39,398 nt of DNA from DATJHM01 sp035493895 (GCA_035493895.1 DATJHM010000224.1:1-39398), one strand, 5' to 3'; shown: positions 1-7,807, counted from the stretch's first letter. Notes: generated by a model from the sequence alone, not told the origin. Translations and numbers: made by a program.

Positions 1-85
1 TTGCTTGCTCGAATGCAATGCTCTGGTAAAGCTCATCACAAAATCGTTAATTTTTACCTTTGTGTTGATTATTATTGCCAGAGTA

Positions 86-115
86 TTGACAAATTTTACA
101 GAGTAATGTTACTAT
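86..115 (+). promoter_or_regulatory. Candidate sigma-70-type promoter of the DUF2089 operon
   Basis: A perfect -35 TTGACA at 86-91 is followed after 18 bp by TACTAT at 110-115, which matches TATAAT at four positions. Transcription would begin near 122. This argues against the TTG start at 120 for the first gene and favours the ATG at 204, leaving a leader of about 80 nt. Only the hexamers are seen; activity is inferred. Confidence 0.5.
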
Positions 116-203
116 TTCATTGTCGGATGGCAAAAAATGCCAGAGGAAAACAAAAAATTTGTGGAGCACGCTCTTCAACGAAGAGAAACGGAAAGCGAGA
201 GTT

Positions 204-566
204 ATGTATCCATTAATTACCAGGGACCCCGTAAGCGGCGAAGAACTCATTGTGACGCGCCTGGAGTGCCCCGAAAGTGGTATTGTGATTGAGGGGCGTT
301 TTAGTCTGGGCTGGATTGGTCGTCTTACGCGGGAGCAGTTAGATTTTGTCGAGTTAATGGTCAAGTATCGAGGCAATGTCCAGAAATTGGCGGCAGAGAT
401 GAATATTGCCTATAACACAGCGCGCAGTCGGCTCGATGAGATTGTGACGGCCCTGGGAGGGACACCCGAAAACGATACCACGCGTGTGGATCGCAGGGCT
501 GTGTTGGATCGACTCGCTTCTAAAGAGATCAGCGTAGAAGAGGCGATGAAGCAATTGAAGGGATAA
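204..566 (+). CDS. DUF2089 family regulator-like protein
   Basis: A 120-residue protein with the DUF2089 layout. A short N-terminal beta segment (starting MYPLITRDPVSGEEL) leads into a helical part, roughly residues 40-80, containing LTREQLDFVELMVKYRGN and MNIAYNTARSRLDEI. This resembles a sigma-region-4-like or helix-turn-helix DNA-binding segment. The C-terminal 30 residues (RRAVLDRLASKEISVEEAMKQL) resemble a SHOCT-like short helical hairpin, the same motif found in the next two genes. The ATG at 204 is chosen over a TTG at 120 because the likely promoter starts transcription near 122. The stop is 4 nt before the next gene, so the genes are probably co-transcribed. A transcriptional role for the operon is inferred from family knowledge and was not demonstrated. 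Confidence 0.85.
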   Translation: MYPLITRDPVSGEELIVTRLECPESGIVIEGRFSLGWIGRLTREQLDFVELMVKYRGNVQKLAAEMNIAYNTARSRLDEIVTALGGTPENDTTRVDRRAVLDRLASKEISVEEAMKQLKG

Positions 567-570
567 GTCG

Positions 571-963
571 ATGGTGGTCGCAAAGGACGAACGAGATCGA
601 ATTTTGCATATGATCGAAAGCGGTCAGGTGAGCGCCGTCGAGGCGAGTCAGCTGCTGGATACGCTGGAGATTGAGCCCGATCTCTCCCAGGAATACTCTC
701 ACACAAAAGAATGGCGACGTGAGCGCACGCTGCGTGTGCGGACCAGCAATCTCAAATCCCGGCAGCAGCGGGTCTATGTGACCGCGACAGTGCCGATAAG
801 CGTTCTGAAAGCTGGCTTGCGTCTGGGTGCGCAATTTATTCCACAACTGCAAACGAATGCGCTTGCAGATCTCTTACATAGTATCGAACGTGGCACTACA
901 GGGCGCTTGCTTGATGTGCAAGACCTGGACAAAGGTGAGCGTATCGAGGTGTTTGTTGATTAG
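571..963 (+). CDS. SHOCT-like domain protein of the DUF2089/DUF4097 operon
   Basis: A 130-residue protein. Residues 6-32 (DERDRILHMIESGQVSAVEASQLLDTL) form the short two-helix SHOCT-like motif found at the ends of YvlB/LiaX-type proteins. The rest (residues 50-130) is a beta-rich domain with RTLRVRTSN and a Val-rich strand, ending in a segment (GERIEVFVD) typical of small envelope-stress proteins in such operons. An AAGGGA Shine-Dalgarno lies in the end of the preceding gene, suggesting translational coupling. The same SHOCT-like motif recurs at the C-terminus of the next protein, so the three gene products may interact through it. The biochemical function is unknown. Confidence 0.85.
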   Translation: MVVAKDERDRILHMIESGQVSAVEASQLLDTLEIEPDLSQEYSHTKEWRRERTLRVRTSNLKSRQQRVYVTATVPISVLKAGLRLGAQFIPQLQTNALADLLHSIERGTTGRLLDVQDLDKGERIEVFVD

Positions 964-1015
964 GTAGCAGGGATTGAAAAGGGAAGAAACGATGATCATC
1001 TATAAGGAGTATATG

Positions 1016-3004
1016 ATGCAACAGACATTTCCCATTGAAGGCATACGCCGTATTGTGATGACTGATGTGAAAGGTGATATCAGAGTACAAGCCTGGGATC
1101 AGCCCACAATACAGGTTGAGTCAAGCGAGCACATTTCCCGCCTTGAGCCAGAAGGTGATGTGCTCATGTTGAGCGGCAGCGAGGACTCGCTGCAATTGCT
1201 GGTCCCTGAGCGCATCGGCCTGGCAGCTACCTCTGTAAATGGTGATGTGCGTATTACTGGTATACAGGATGTAAGTTTGACCGGAATACACGGTGATATC
1301 TCTCTGATCACCATTGCTGAGCAGATTTCGTTGGACGATATCAGCGGGAATGTGCAGGTGAAAGATTGCCGTGGTGCGGTGAGTGCCAATGATGTTGGTG
1401 GCGATGCTGTGTTTGAGGCGATCAGCGGCGAGGTTTCGCTAAGCGATATTGCCGGAGAGGTGACGGTCAAAGATGCTTCCTCTGTCCAGGGATATAGAGA
1501 GTTGCGCAGAGATGTGACGATTTCTCAGGTTGGCACGGTGGCCCTTACGCGTGTCGATGGCGATCTGATAGCGAAAAATTGCTCGGAATTGACCGTGCAA
1601 AACGTTGGTGGCGATCTGCGGGCTCTGGACGGCATTGCCATTGTGCGCGCGATGAATGTGGGCGGCGATTTGCAGGTGCATGGGAGCGGAGCGCAAGTCT
1701 TGCTGGGTAATGCAGGCGGTGATTGTCATCTGGAGAATATCGGCGTGCTCCATATGGGCAATGTGGGCGGTGATTGTCACATTCAGGGAAGTGCCAGTGC
1801 TGAAGTGACGCTGGGAAGTATCGGCGGCGATATTGTTGTCGTCGGAGCAGCCAGCGTGCGCATGGGCAGCGTGGGCAGCGATAGCAATTTGCGCGATATC
1901 CAGGGAGATGTCATGATGGGCAGCATCGGGGGCGATCTTACGCTGCTCGGTGTGGCTGGCAATCTCAATTCTGGCTATGTGGGTGGCGATGCTGATCTGA
2001 GAGGTGTTAACGGCAATGCGATGCTGGCTGGTATCGGGGGCGATCTCCAATTGCGTGTCGATCTGGTCCCTGGGAGTTCCCTGCGTACCAGTGTTGGCGG
2101 TGATGCGCAATTGCTTTTGCCTGCGAATGCGAATCTACAGATCTCGGCAACGGTTGGGGGAAATGTACGGGGACAGAATATTGTCACGGGTTCGGGCGGA
2201 AATGTGATCAATCTGGTCTATGGGGATGGTGCGGCCTCACTTGCGCTCAATGTCGGGGGAGATCTTCAACTACGTGGAGATGTATCGCCGCGCAGTAGCT
2301 CAAGTGGTGTTGGTGGGAGTTGGGGGGGAAGTTGGAGCACCTTCGGGGTAGAGATGGGCCGCCTGGGTCAGGATCTTGGACAGAGCATCTCTTCTGCTTT
2401 CAGTGGGGCCGCATCATCTCTGGGAAGTGAGATGGCGCGCAATGCCGAGGAGATGGCGCGTCGTGCGCAAAAGCATGCGGAAGAGCAAGTTCGCCGCGCC
2501 AAAAAGCATGCGGAAGAGCAGGCGCGTCGTGCGCAAAAGCATGCAGAGGAGCAGGTGCGGCGTGCTGAGAAACATCGCATGCGCGAGGAAAAGCAGCATC
2601 GTGTGCATATGCGCATCAATAATCGCGAGTGGCGTATGGATTCCGATCGCATCGATCATCTGATCAATGAGGCCCAACGTGCCGCGGCTGAAGGTATTCA
2701 GGGGGCACTTGAGGCGGTAGAGCAGGCGCTGAGCAACATGCAAATTGCGCCTCCTCCCGCGCCGCCGATGCCGCCGACACCGCCGAAACGACCGGCGTCG
2801 CCTGTGAGTCCTGACGTTTCAGAAAGTATTCCACCGCTTCCGGATTTGCCAGCCTCGGAGCCGCAAGCGTACTCTGCTCAGCAGGGTAATGAGGGTCGTA
2901 GTCCGCTTGATATTGAAAAAGAGCGTGAGGCTATCCTGCGTATGATTGCCGAAGGACGTATTACGCCGGAAGAGGGGGATCTTTTGCTGGAGGCTCTTAG
3001 CTAA
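1016..3004 (+). CDS. DUF4097 beta-helix repeat protein with coiled coil and C-terminal SHOCT-like domain
   Basis: A protein of about 662 residues. Residues about 1-420 form a long series of short beta repeats with a recurring V/I-G-G-D turn, seen about a dozen times between residues 125 and 412, as in DUF4097 (putative adhesin, YvlB/LiaX type) solenoids. Residues about 425-480 are a Gly/Ser-rich linker. Residues about 482-525 are four 11-residue repeats of the type RRAQKHAEEQV, predicted as a coiled coil. A Pro-rich segment (PPPAPPMPPTPP) follows, and the last 35 residues (EREAILRMIAEGRITPEEGDLLLEAL) are SHOCT-like. No signal peptide is visible. The start is set by AAGGAG at 1004-1009, six nt before the ATG at 1016; ATGs at 992 and 1013 are alternatives. 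Last gene of the operon. In Firmicutes, related proteins act in envelope stress sensing; that role here is inferred. Confidence 0.88.
   Translation: MQQTFPIEGIRRIVMTDVKGDIRVQAWDQPTIQVESSEHISRLEPEGDVLMLSGSEDSLQLLVPERIGLAATSVNGDVRITGIQDVSLTGIHGDISLITIAEQISLDDISGNVQVKDCRGAVSANDVGGDAVFEAISGEVSLSDIAGEVTVKDASSVQGYRELRRDVTISQVGTVALTRVDGDLIAKNCSELTVQNVGGDLRALDGIAIVRAMNVGGDLQVHGSGAQVLLGNAGGDCHLENIGVLHMGNVGGDCHIQGSASAEVTLGSIGGDIVVVGAASVRMGSVGSDSNLRDIQGDVMMGSIGGDLTLLGVAGNLNSGYVGGDADLRGVNGNAMLAGIGGDLQLRVDLVPGSSLRTSVGGDAQLLLPANANLQISATVGGNVRGQNIVTGSGGNVINLVYGDGAASLALNVGGDLQLRGDVSPRSSSSGVGGSWGGSWSTFGVEMGRLGQDLGQSISSAFSGAASSLGSEMARNAEEMARRAQKHAEEQVRRAKKHAEEQARRAQKHAEEQVRRAEKHRMREEKQHRVHMRINNREWRMDSDRIDHLINEAQRAAAEGIQGALEAVEQALSNMQIAPPPAPPMPPTPPKRPASPVSPDVSESIPPLPDLPASEPQAYSAQQGNEGRSPLDIEKEREAILRMIAEGRITPEEGDLLLEALS
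2459..2590 (+). repeat. Four in-frame 33-bp tandem repeats encoding a hendecad coiled coil
   Basis: Four units of 33 bp inside the DUF4097 gene each encode an 11-residue unit, RR-A-(Q/K/E)-KH-AEEQ-(V/A), with the last copy diverging to RMREE. The 11-residue period favours a right-handed or weakly supercoiled coiled coil. The units are near-identical in DNA as well as protein, pointing to recent duplication and possible length variation between strains. Confidence 0.85.
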
Positions 3005-3027
3005 GAGAAGGTCGGGTGGGGATGCGC

Positions 3028-3533
3028 GGATTGGCAGAAAGCGCAATCAATACGCATCAACCGAAGAAAGGATGAGGTATTCGAGAGGGCCGGAGGAGGT
3101 GCGGATCGGCAGAAAGCACGATCCCGACTCAGCCTTTCTTCGAGGGTTTGGATCATGGTTACCCCCTTGCCCGCAAACTCCCTCACCTCGTCAATGGGAT
3201 CAGTAGTGGCACGGTGGAGCCGCAGCGGAACTGTGCCTGGGAACTCGCACGATCCCGCAGGCTCCGCAGGCGAGTCAGGCTGCCAAAGGGAGAGCGACCG
3301 GCTTTTTCGCGCCCGCAGTCGGATGCGAAGGCCACCGATCCTGGCGAGTTCCTGCGGCGGAGCCAGGGGAATCGTGCGAGTTCCCAGGCACAGTTCCGCT
3401 GCGGCTCCACCGTGCCACTACTGTCACCAAAGGCCCACAATGGGTTTGTTCCTGCCCGCGTGCCCCACTGGCCCTCTCCAATGGCTCAGCTATTCTTAGG
3501 TTGATGCGTATTGGATTGGCAGAAAGCGCAATC
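3028..3533. repeat. Intergenic repeat island with nested inverted and direct repeats
   Basis: The 710-bp gene-free stretch 3005-3715 contains an ordered set of repeats. A 21-bp direct repeat beginning GGATTGGCAGAAAGC occurs identically at 3028-3048 and 3513-3533, with a third diverged copy at 3103-3123. Just inside the outer copies, CAATACGCATCAACC (3048-3062) is exactly inverted at 3499-3513. A 15-bp imperfect inverted pair (14 of 15) lies at 3062-3076 and 3128-3142. A 53-bp perfect inverted pair lies at 3201-3253 and 3371-3423. No transposase is encoded. The arrangement resembles a non-autonomous (MITE-like) element or nested insertions. Overlapping short reading frames here are artefacts of the palindromes. 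Confidence 0.8.
3201..3423. repeat. 53-bp perfect inverted repeat with 117-bp spacer
   Basis: The left arm 3201-3253 (starting CAGTAGTGGCACGG) and the right arm 3371-3423 are exact reverse complements over 53 bp, and pairing stops on both sides. The spacer (3254-3370) is G+C-rich and its outer parts are also partly complementary. If transcribed, the RNA would fold into a very stable hairpin, and the element could act as a strong terminator or RNase target between the DUF4097 operon and the next gene. Confidence 0.9.
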
Positions 3534-3638
3534 CCTACCTCAGCGTGAGGCGGAGATGGCAGGAGGGGGGACGCACGGATCGGGACGAATTCGATCTCAG
3601 GTTGTGGAGATTAGGTAGATGCTTTTTGTGTGTTCTGG

Positions 3639-3644
3639 TATACT
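3639..3644 (+). promoter_or_regulatory. Candidate extended -10 promoter for the small membrane protein gene
   Basis: TATACT preceded by TG and one base (TGGTATACT) forms a good extended -10 element about 70 nt before the ATG at 3716. No convincing -35 hexamer is present. It lies just downstream of the repeat island. Confidence 0.4.
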
Positions 3645-3715
3645 GAAAAATACGTAATTGCTCTAGAAAGAAGATGCGCGCTAGCTTAGCTGAAGCGCAA
3701 TTGGGGAGGAATAGT

Positions 3716-4012
3716 ATGCCCTGGTTGGCAGGTCTCGCTTTGACGCAGATTATCATTGGCCTCTACTGGCTGATAACGCGCTGGATACATCTGGGTCCCT
3801 GGAATGCAGGTGAAAAGGTTAGTTTACGTATGTTGTCTGTAGAAATGTTGGTGAATGGTCTTCCTCATTTTGTTTTTGCTTATAGCTTTATGCGCATGAT
3901 CTATCCCCTTATGTTGCTGTCTCTGGTCTATTACATTGTCTGGATTACCTTTACTCTGCGCGCAATTATGCGCAGGCAGGGAAGATGTGGCGTTATGCTG
4001 AATCAATTATAG
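3716..4012 (+). CDS. Small membrane protein, unknown function
   Basis: A 98-residue hydrophobic protein with two or three predicted transmembrane segments: residues about 2-22 (starting PWLAGLALTQIIIGLYWLI), about 42-58 and about 62-82 (MLLSLVYYIVWITFTL), with a basic C-terminal tail (RAIMRRQGR). The start is fixed by a strong GGGGAGGA Shine-Dalgarno at 3703-3710, five nt before the ATG; an upstream in-frame TTG/ATG lacks a ribosome site. No family was recognised. It precedes the TetR-type gene by about 60 nt, but the latter appears to have its own promoter, so co-function is not implied. Confidence 0.7.
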   Translation: MPWLAGLALTQIIIGLYWLITRWIHLGPWNAGEKVSLRMLSVEMLVNGLPHFVFAYSFMRMIYPLMLLSLVYYIVWITFTLRAIMRRQGRCGVMLNQL

Positions 4013-4039
4013 TGGAACGAAAGAACATCGCTTTGATAC

Positions 4040-4068
4040 TTGACAAGACGAGATGTATCGTATAGTAT
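4040..4068 (+). promoter_or_regulatory. Promoter of the double-HTH TetR gene, probably giving a leaderless mRNA
   Basis: TTGACA at 4040-4045 is followed by TATAGT at 4061-4066 (15-bp spacer) or TAGTAT at 4063-4068 (17-bp spacer). The initiation point would be about 4073-4076, at the ATG at 4075, and no Shine-Dalgarno is present, so the mRNA is probably leaderless. ATGTATCGTAT at 4053-4063 overlaps the -10 and is a candidate operator for autorepression. Confidence 0.55.
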
Positions 4069-4074
4069 TGTCTT

Positions 4075-4863
4075 ATGCAAACGAATGGATCGAAGGAAAG
4101 TCTCAGAGAGCAAATTCTCGTGGCTGCCAGGGCGCGTTTCGCTCAGGGAGTCGCTCCCTCTCTTGCAGAGGTTGCTCAAGCAGCGGGCATCTCGCGTGCG
4201 ACGTTGTATCGTGCCTTCTCCTCCCGAGAGGAGCTGCTGCGAGCACTGGCCTTTGAGCCTGAAGTAGAGAGCCGTGAACAGCTCCTGGGAAAGGCCCTTG
4301 AGATGATTGGTCAGGAGGGTCTCGCTGCCCTCTCTATGGATGCATTGGCCGATGCCGCTGGCGTGTCACGCGCAACCGTGTATCGCCTCTTCCCAGGGAA
4401 AGCGGCCCTTTTCCGCGAGGTGGTGAAGACCTATGCACCATTTGAGCGTCTCGCGCTGCTTGTTGAGCAAGTCGCCGATCGTCCCCCAGAGGAAGTGATG
4501 CCACAGGTTGCTCAGGTCGTTGTTGAACTGTTCGCGACACGAGCGGGCCTGTATCGGACCCTCGCCTTCGAGATCAGCAGCCAGCGAGAGGATACTCAGG
4601 AAGCCGCAGCCTTTGTTCTGGAGCGTGGCATCGGGTCCTTGCTGGACTACTTACAGCATCACATAGATGAAGGTCGATTGCGCCCAATTTCGCCAATTGT
4701 GGCGTTGCAAGCCTTTTTAGGGCCACTTTTCATCCATATACTCGCTCGTCCTCTGGCCGAGAGAGCATTGGGACTTACCCTTCCTATGGACGAGGCCGCG
4801 GCGCAATTTGTCGATTTCTGGTTACGCGCTATGCAACCGGAGCGTGCCGATACATCGTATTGA
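4075..4863 (+). CDS. TetR-like transcriptional regulator with tandem HTH domains
   Basis: A 262-residue protein with two consecutive TetR-type DNA-binding domains. The first helix-turn-helix spans about residues 29-54 (SLAEVAQAAGISRATLYRAF) and the second about 87-112 (SMDALADAAGVSRATVYRLF). Both have the signature SRAT(L/V)YR-F. The remaining 145 residues are a helical, TetR-C-like ligand or dimer domain. Typical TetR proteins are about 190-220 residues with one such domain, so this one is extended by a duplicated N-terminal domain. It lies 143 bp upstream of, and in the same direction as, an FAD monooxygenase gene. By the usual TetR pattern it may control that gene and itself; this is inferred. 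Ligand unknown. Confidence 0.9.
   Translation: MQTNGSKESLREQILVAARARFAQGVAPSLAEVAQAAGISRATLYRAFSSREELLRALAFEPEVESREQLLGKALEMIGQEGLAALSMDALADAAGVSRATVYRLFPGKAALFREVVKTYAPFERLALLVEQVADRPPEEVMPQVAQVVVELFATRAGLYRTLAFEISSQREDTQEAAAFVLERGIGSLLDYLQHHIDEGRLRPISPIVALQAFLGPLFIHILARPLAERALGLTLPMDEAAAQFVDFWLRAMQPERADTSY
4848..4860 (+). promoter_or_regulatory. Candidate TetR operator at the end of the regulator gene
   Basis: ATACATCGTAT at 4850-4860 is palindromic (ATAC-ATC-GTAT) and matches 9 of 11 bases of ATGTATCGTAT at 4053-4063, which overlaps the regulator promoter. The two sites bracket the gene and the second lies about 150 bp before the FAD monooxygenase start. Short and partly inside coding sequence, so tentative. 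Confidence 0.3.
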
Positions 4864-5006
4864 GAGAAAATCACGAGATGCCACATAGTGGAGTGCGCAA
4901 AGAAGTGGCGAAGAAAGATAGCAGAGCAGTAGTATGACCGGACAATAGTATGAGTGTATGAATTGAACGCGACACAGGATGCAAGTACATTCTGGAGGAT
5001 GTTCTT

Positions 5007-6260
5007 ATGCAACAACAAGAAGAGGTCAAAGACACCCGTGAGATGAAGTCTATTGAACAGACGAACTGTTGTATCGTTGGAGGGGGGCCTGCCGGCGTTG
5101 TGCTCGCGCTTCTATTGGCACGGCAGGGGGTTCCTGTCACCTTGCTGGAAGCCCACATGGACTTTGAACGCGAGTTTCGAGGGGATACCATCCATCCTTC
5201 GGTCATGGAGATCCTGGAGGAGATTGGCCTGGCTGATCGCCTCCTGCAACGCCCCCACACACAGGTGAGTCAGTTGACCCTGCTGACGACGGCTGGAGCG
5301 ATTCGCATCGACTTTGCTCGCTTGAAGACGAAGTATCCCTACATTACGGTCTTCTCGCAAGCTCGCTTCCTGGACTTCCTGGTCGCGGAAGCCAGGCGCT
5401 TCCCCACGTTCCGTCTGGTGCTGGGGGCGCAGGTCAGTGAACTGGTCGAGGAACACGGCGTTGTGTGTGGCGTGCGCTATCACGGGCAGGATGGCTGGCA
5501 TGAAGTCCGAAGCCCGCTGACTGTGGGGGCTGATGGCCGCTTCTCACGCTTGCGACGTCTGGTGGGTTTTGAACCTATCTCCACTTCCTCGCCACTGGAT
5601 ATCCTCTGGTTCCGCCTTTCTATGAAGGAGCATGATAAGCGAGTTGGCGTCGTTGGTCGCGTCACTGCCGGGCGTATCATTGCCGTGATTGACCGCCTGG
5701 ATTACTGGCAGATTGGCTATACCATTGCAAAAGGAGGCTATCAGCAGATTCGTGCGGCCGGGCTGGAAGCGCTGCGCCAGAGCCTGGCGCAAGCCGTGCC
5801 GGAACTGGCGGACCGGGTGAGTGAGTTGCAAGAGTGGAAGCAGATTTCCGTGCTCTCCGTCGAGTCTTCTCGTCTGGCCCACTGGTCTCGTCCGGGTTTG
5901 TTACTCATTGGCGACGCGGCCCATGTCATGTCCCCGGTTGGGGGAGTCGGGATCAACTATGCCATCCAGGATGCGGTCGTGACCGCCAATGTGCTGGGGG
6001 AAAAGCTCAAAGTGGGGACTGTCCAGACCTCTGATCTCGCCGAAGTGCAGCGGCAGCGCGAGTTGCCGACCAGGATCATTCAGCGCGTTCAGACCTTTCT
6101 CCAGGATCAAATTTTTGCCAGAGTGCTCAAGGCGAGCCCGGACAAACCATTCAATTTTCCACCACTCGTCCGTATGATCCTGCACACGCCTGGCTTCCGA
6201 ACCATTCCCGCGTGGCTAATGGCCTTTGGTCCCCGGCGCGTTCGTCCCAGGAATCCATAA
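5007..6260 (+). CDS. FAD-dependent monooxygenase (class A flavoprotein)
   Basis: A 417-residue flavoprotein monooxygenase that would use FAD and NAD(P)H to hydroxylate an aromatic or polycyclic substrate. Seen in the sequence: the N-terminal Rossmann FAD motif IVGGGPAG at residues 23-30 followed by an acidic strand end (TLLEAH), the GADGRFSR segment near residues 174-181, and the GDAAHVMSPVGGVGIN segment near residues 302-316. All three are standard for the PHBH-like family, and the length is normal for family members without a C-terminal extension. The start has a GGAGG nine nt upstream. It follows the double-HTH TetR gene, a common arrangement for ligand-induced modification or detoxification enzymes. 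Substrate unknown. Confidence 0.92.
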   Translation: MQQQEEVKDTREMKSIEQTNCCIVGGGPAGVVLALLLARQGVPVTLLEAHMDFEREFRGDTIHPSVMEILEEIGLADRLLQRPHTQVSQLTLLTTAGAIRIDFARLKTKYPYITVFSQARFLDFLVAEARRFPTFRLVLGAQVSELVEEHGVVCGVRYHGQDGWHEVRSPLTVGADGRFSRLRRLVGFEPISTSSPLDILWFRLSMKEHDKRVGVVGRVTAGRIIAVIDRLDYWQIGYTIAKGGYQQIRAAGLEALRQSLAQAVPELADRVSELQEWKQISVLSVESSRLAHWSRPGLLLIGDAAHVMSPVGGVGINYAIQDAVVTANVLGEKLKVGTVQTSDLAEVQRQRELPTRIIQRVQTFLQDQIFARVLKASPDKPFNFPPLVRMILHTPGFRTIPAWLMAFGPRRVRPRNP

Positions 6261-6266
6261 AGTGCA

Positions 6267-6304
6267 GAGGAGGGAAAAACAAGGATAACTCTTTTTCCCC
6301 CCTC
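6267..6304. terminator. Possible bidirectional terminator hairpin between convergent genes
   Basis: GAGGAGGGAAAAA (6267-6279) pairs with 6292-6304 with one mismatch around a 12-nt loop. It sits seven nt after the FAD monooxygenase stop and before the convergent P450 gene. The A/T pairs are at the loop end rather than following the stem, so it is not a classical U-tailed terminator. Confidence 0.35.
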
Positions 6305-6438
6305 ATTCCCGGAGCAAAAATCTGCGGCGCACCTCTGCTTCTCTCCGACAAACTGCCAGGGCCATTGCTGCCAGAGAAAGGCGAAGACGATGCCAGGCCG
6401 GTTCATCTAAATTCGGGGTGATCCATGCGCTATATTTC

Positions 6439-7632
6439 TTATGCCTTCAAACTGATTGGTACATGCTTGAGTCCATAAATATCAGGTTTCGGCTTCACTT
6501 CAAGAGGAAGCGTGCGAATGCGTTGTAGTGCCGAGAAACGTTCGAGGAGAGCCTGGAGAGCGATACGGACCTCTAAACGTGCAAGAGAGGCCCCCAGACA
6601 GAAGTGAATACCATAGCCAAAGCCCATATGCCGATTAGGAGTACGCCGGATATCAAAGGTCATGGCATCGGGAAAGTGTGTCTCATCAAGATTGGCAGAG
6701 GCAAAAAGGGGCAATACCCAATCCCCAGCCTTAATCTCCTGGTCATGCAGCGCGGTATCAGCCAGGGCAACACGGGACATGGAATGCACGACAGAACGGT
6801 AACGCAGAACCTCTTCAATTGCGGCGGGCAAGAGTTCTGGTTGTGCTCTCAGTTCTTGCATGGCATCAGCATGCTCATCGAAACAGACTACTGCGTTACC
6901 GATCAAACCTGTCGTTGTCTCATGCCCTGCAACTAATAGCAAGATACATGTGCCGATAACATCGAGTTCCGGGATCTGCTCCCCCTCCACTTCTGCACGA
7001 AGCAACTCCGAAATCAGGTCTTCGCGAGGCTCCCGACGACGTTGCTGAATTAAAACCTGGAAATAGCTGGCAAGTTTCTTTAAAGCGGCAATGCGGATCG
7101 TCAGCTCCGCACCCACGACCTCAGCCGAACACTGCCGAAAGAAATCTCGATCGGTAGTCGGGACCCCAAGTAGTTCGGACATGACCAGAAGCGGGAGAGG
7201 AAATGCCAGATCATCAATGAGGTCCATTTCACTTTTTCCATGAAACGGTTCCAGCAGCATCTGCACAATCGCGGTAACACGTGGTTCCAGAAGCGCTATA
7301 GCACGTGGAGTAAAAGCCTGGGAAATCAGCGCACGTAACTGCCGATGATGTGGCGGATCCATCCCTAAAATGCCGCCTCCGGTGATTGGATCGGCCGTCC
7401 CATCGAGATTTGGAGAGCGTAGAGATGAAAAAGTACGTGTATCCAATATCACCTGCTGCACGTCATCGTAGCGGAAGATGAGCCAGGAAGCACGGGCCTT
7501 ATCAAAATAGACAGTATGCGATTGCTGCATTGTATGATACCAGGCGTAGATATTCGGTGTCAGGGGAACGGAAACTTGTTGACTGCGGCGTTGCCTGAGA
7601 GATTGAACCCAAATAGAAGGGGAATTGTCCAC
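6439..7632 (-). CDS. Cytochrome P450
   Basis: A protein of about 397 residues: a soluble bacterial P450 that would insert oxygen into an unknown substrate with electrons from a ferredoxin/reductase pair. All class motifs are present: I-helix AGHETTT at residues about 235-241, ExxR (EEVLR) at about 273-277, and the heme-binding loop FGYGIHFCLGASLAR with the ligand Cys near residue 345. The GTG at 7632 is preferred because AAGGAG (7644-7639 on this strand) stands six nt before it; an ATG at 7656 is the alternative and lacks a ribosome site. It is convergent with the FAD monooxygenase. No redox partner gene is nearby. It may tailor a natural product, but no sequence link to the PKS clusters is visible. 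Confidence 0.93.
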   Translation of the reverse strand: MDNSPSIWVQSLRQRRSQQVSVPLTPNIYAWYHTMQQSHTVYFDKARASWLIFRYDDVQQVILDTRTFSSLRSPNLDGTADPITGGGILGMDPPHHRQLRALISQAFTPRAIALLEPRVTAIVQMLLEPFHGKSEMDLIDDLAFPLPLLVMSELLGVPTTDRDFFRQCSAEVVGAELTIRIAALKKLASYFQVLIQQRRREPREDLISELLRAEVEGEQIPELDVIGTCILLLVAGHETTTGLIGNAVVCFDEHADAMQELRAQPELLPAAIEEVLRYRSVVHSMSRVALADTALHDQEIKAGDWVLPLFASANLDETHFPDAMTFDIRRTPNRHMGFGYGIHFCLGASLARLEVRIALQALLERFSALQRIRTLPLEVKPKPDIYGLKHVPISLKA

Positions 7633-7807
7633 ACATTTCTCCTTATTGGATGTCATGCAATGAAATAAATAATCCTACTTATTAAAATTCTTCAAGCTCT
7701 TTAAATAATTTTACACATTTTACTTACAAAATACCAGTGTCAGAATCTTTTTTTTAGTAAGGATATGCATTGGAGGCGAGGTATGAGGGGAAGGAACCGT
7801 GTTTTTT

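Noticed and set aside
120..203. TTG start at 120 extending the DUF2089 protein by 28 residues
   Set aside because: The likely promoter would start transcription near 122, and the added residues show no family similarity.
1439..2110. A 223-codon minus-strand frame antisense to the DUF4097 gene
   Set aside because: It is a shadow of the repetitive GGD coding sequence in another frame, rich in Ile/Ala/His repeats, with no ribosome site.
3148..3504. Overlapping open frames of 85-118 codons on both strands in 3148-3504
   Set aside because: They run through the 53-bp inverted repeat and read partly as the same peptide from opposite strands, as expected from a palindrome. No ribosome site or recognisable protein is present.
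3028..3533. CRISPR array
   Set aside because: The repeat copies are three, unequal in spacing and part of inverted repeats; no cas genes are present.
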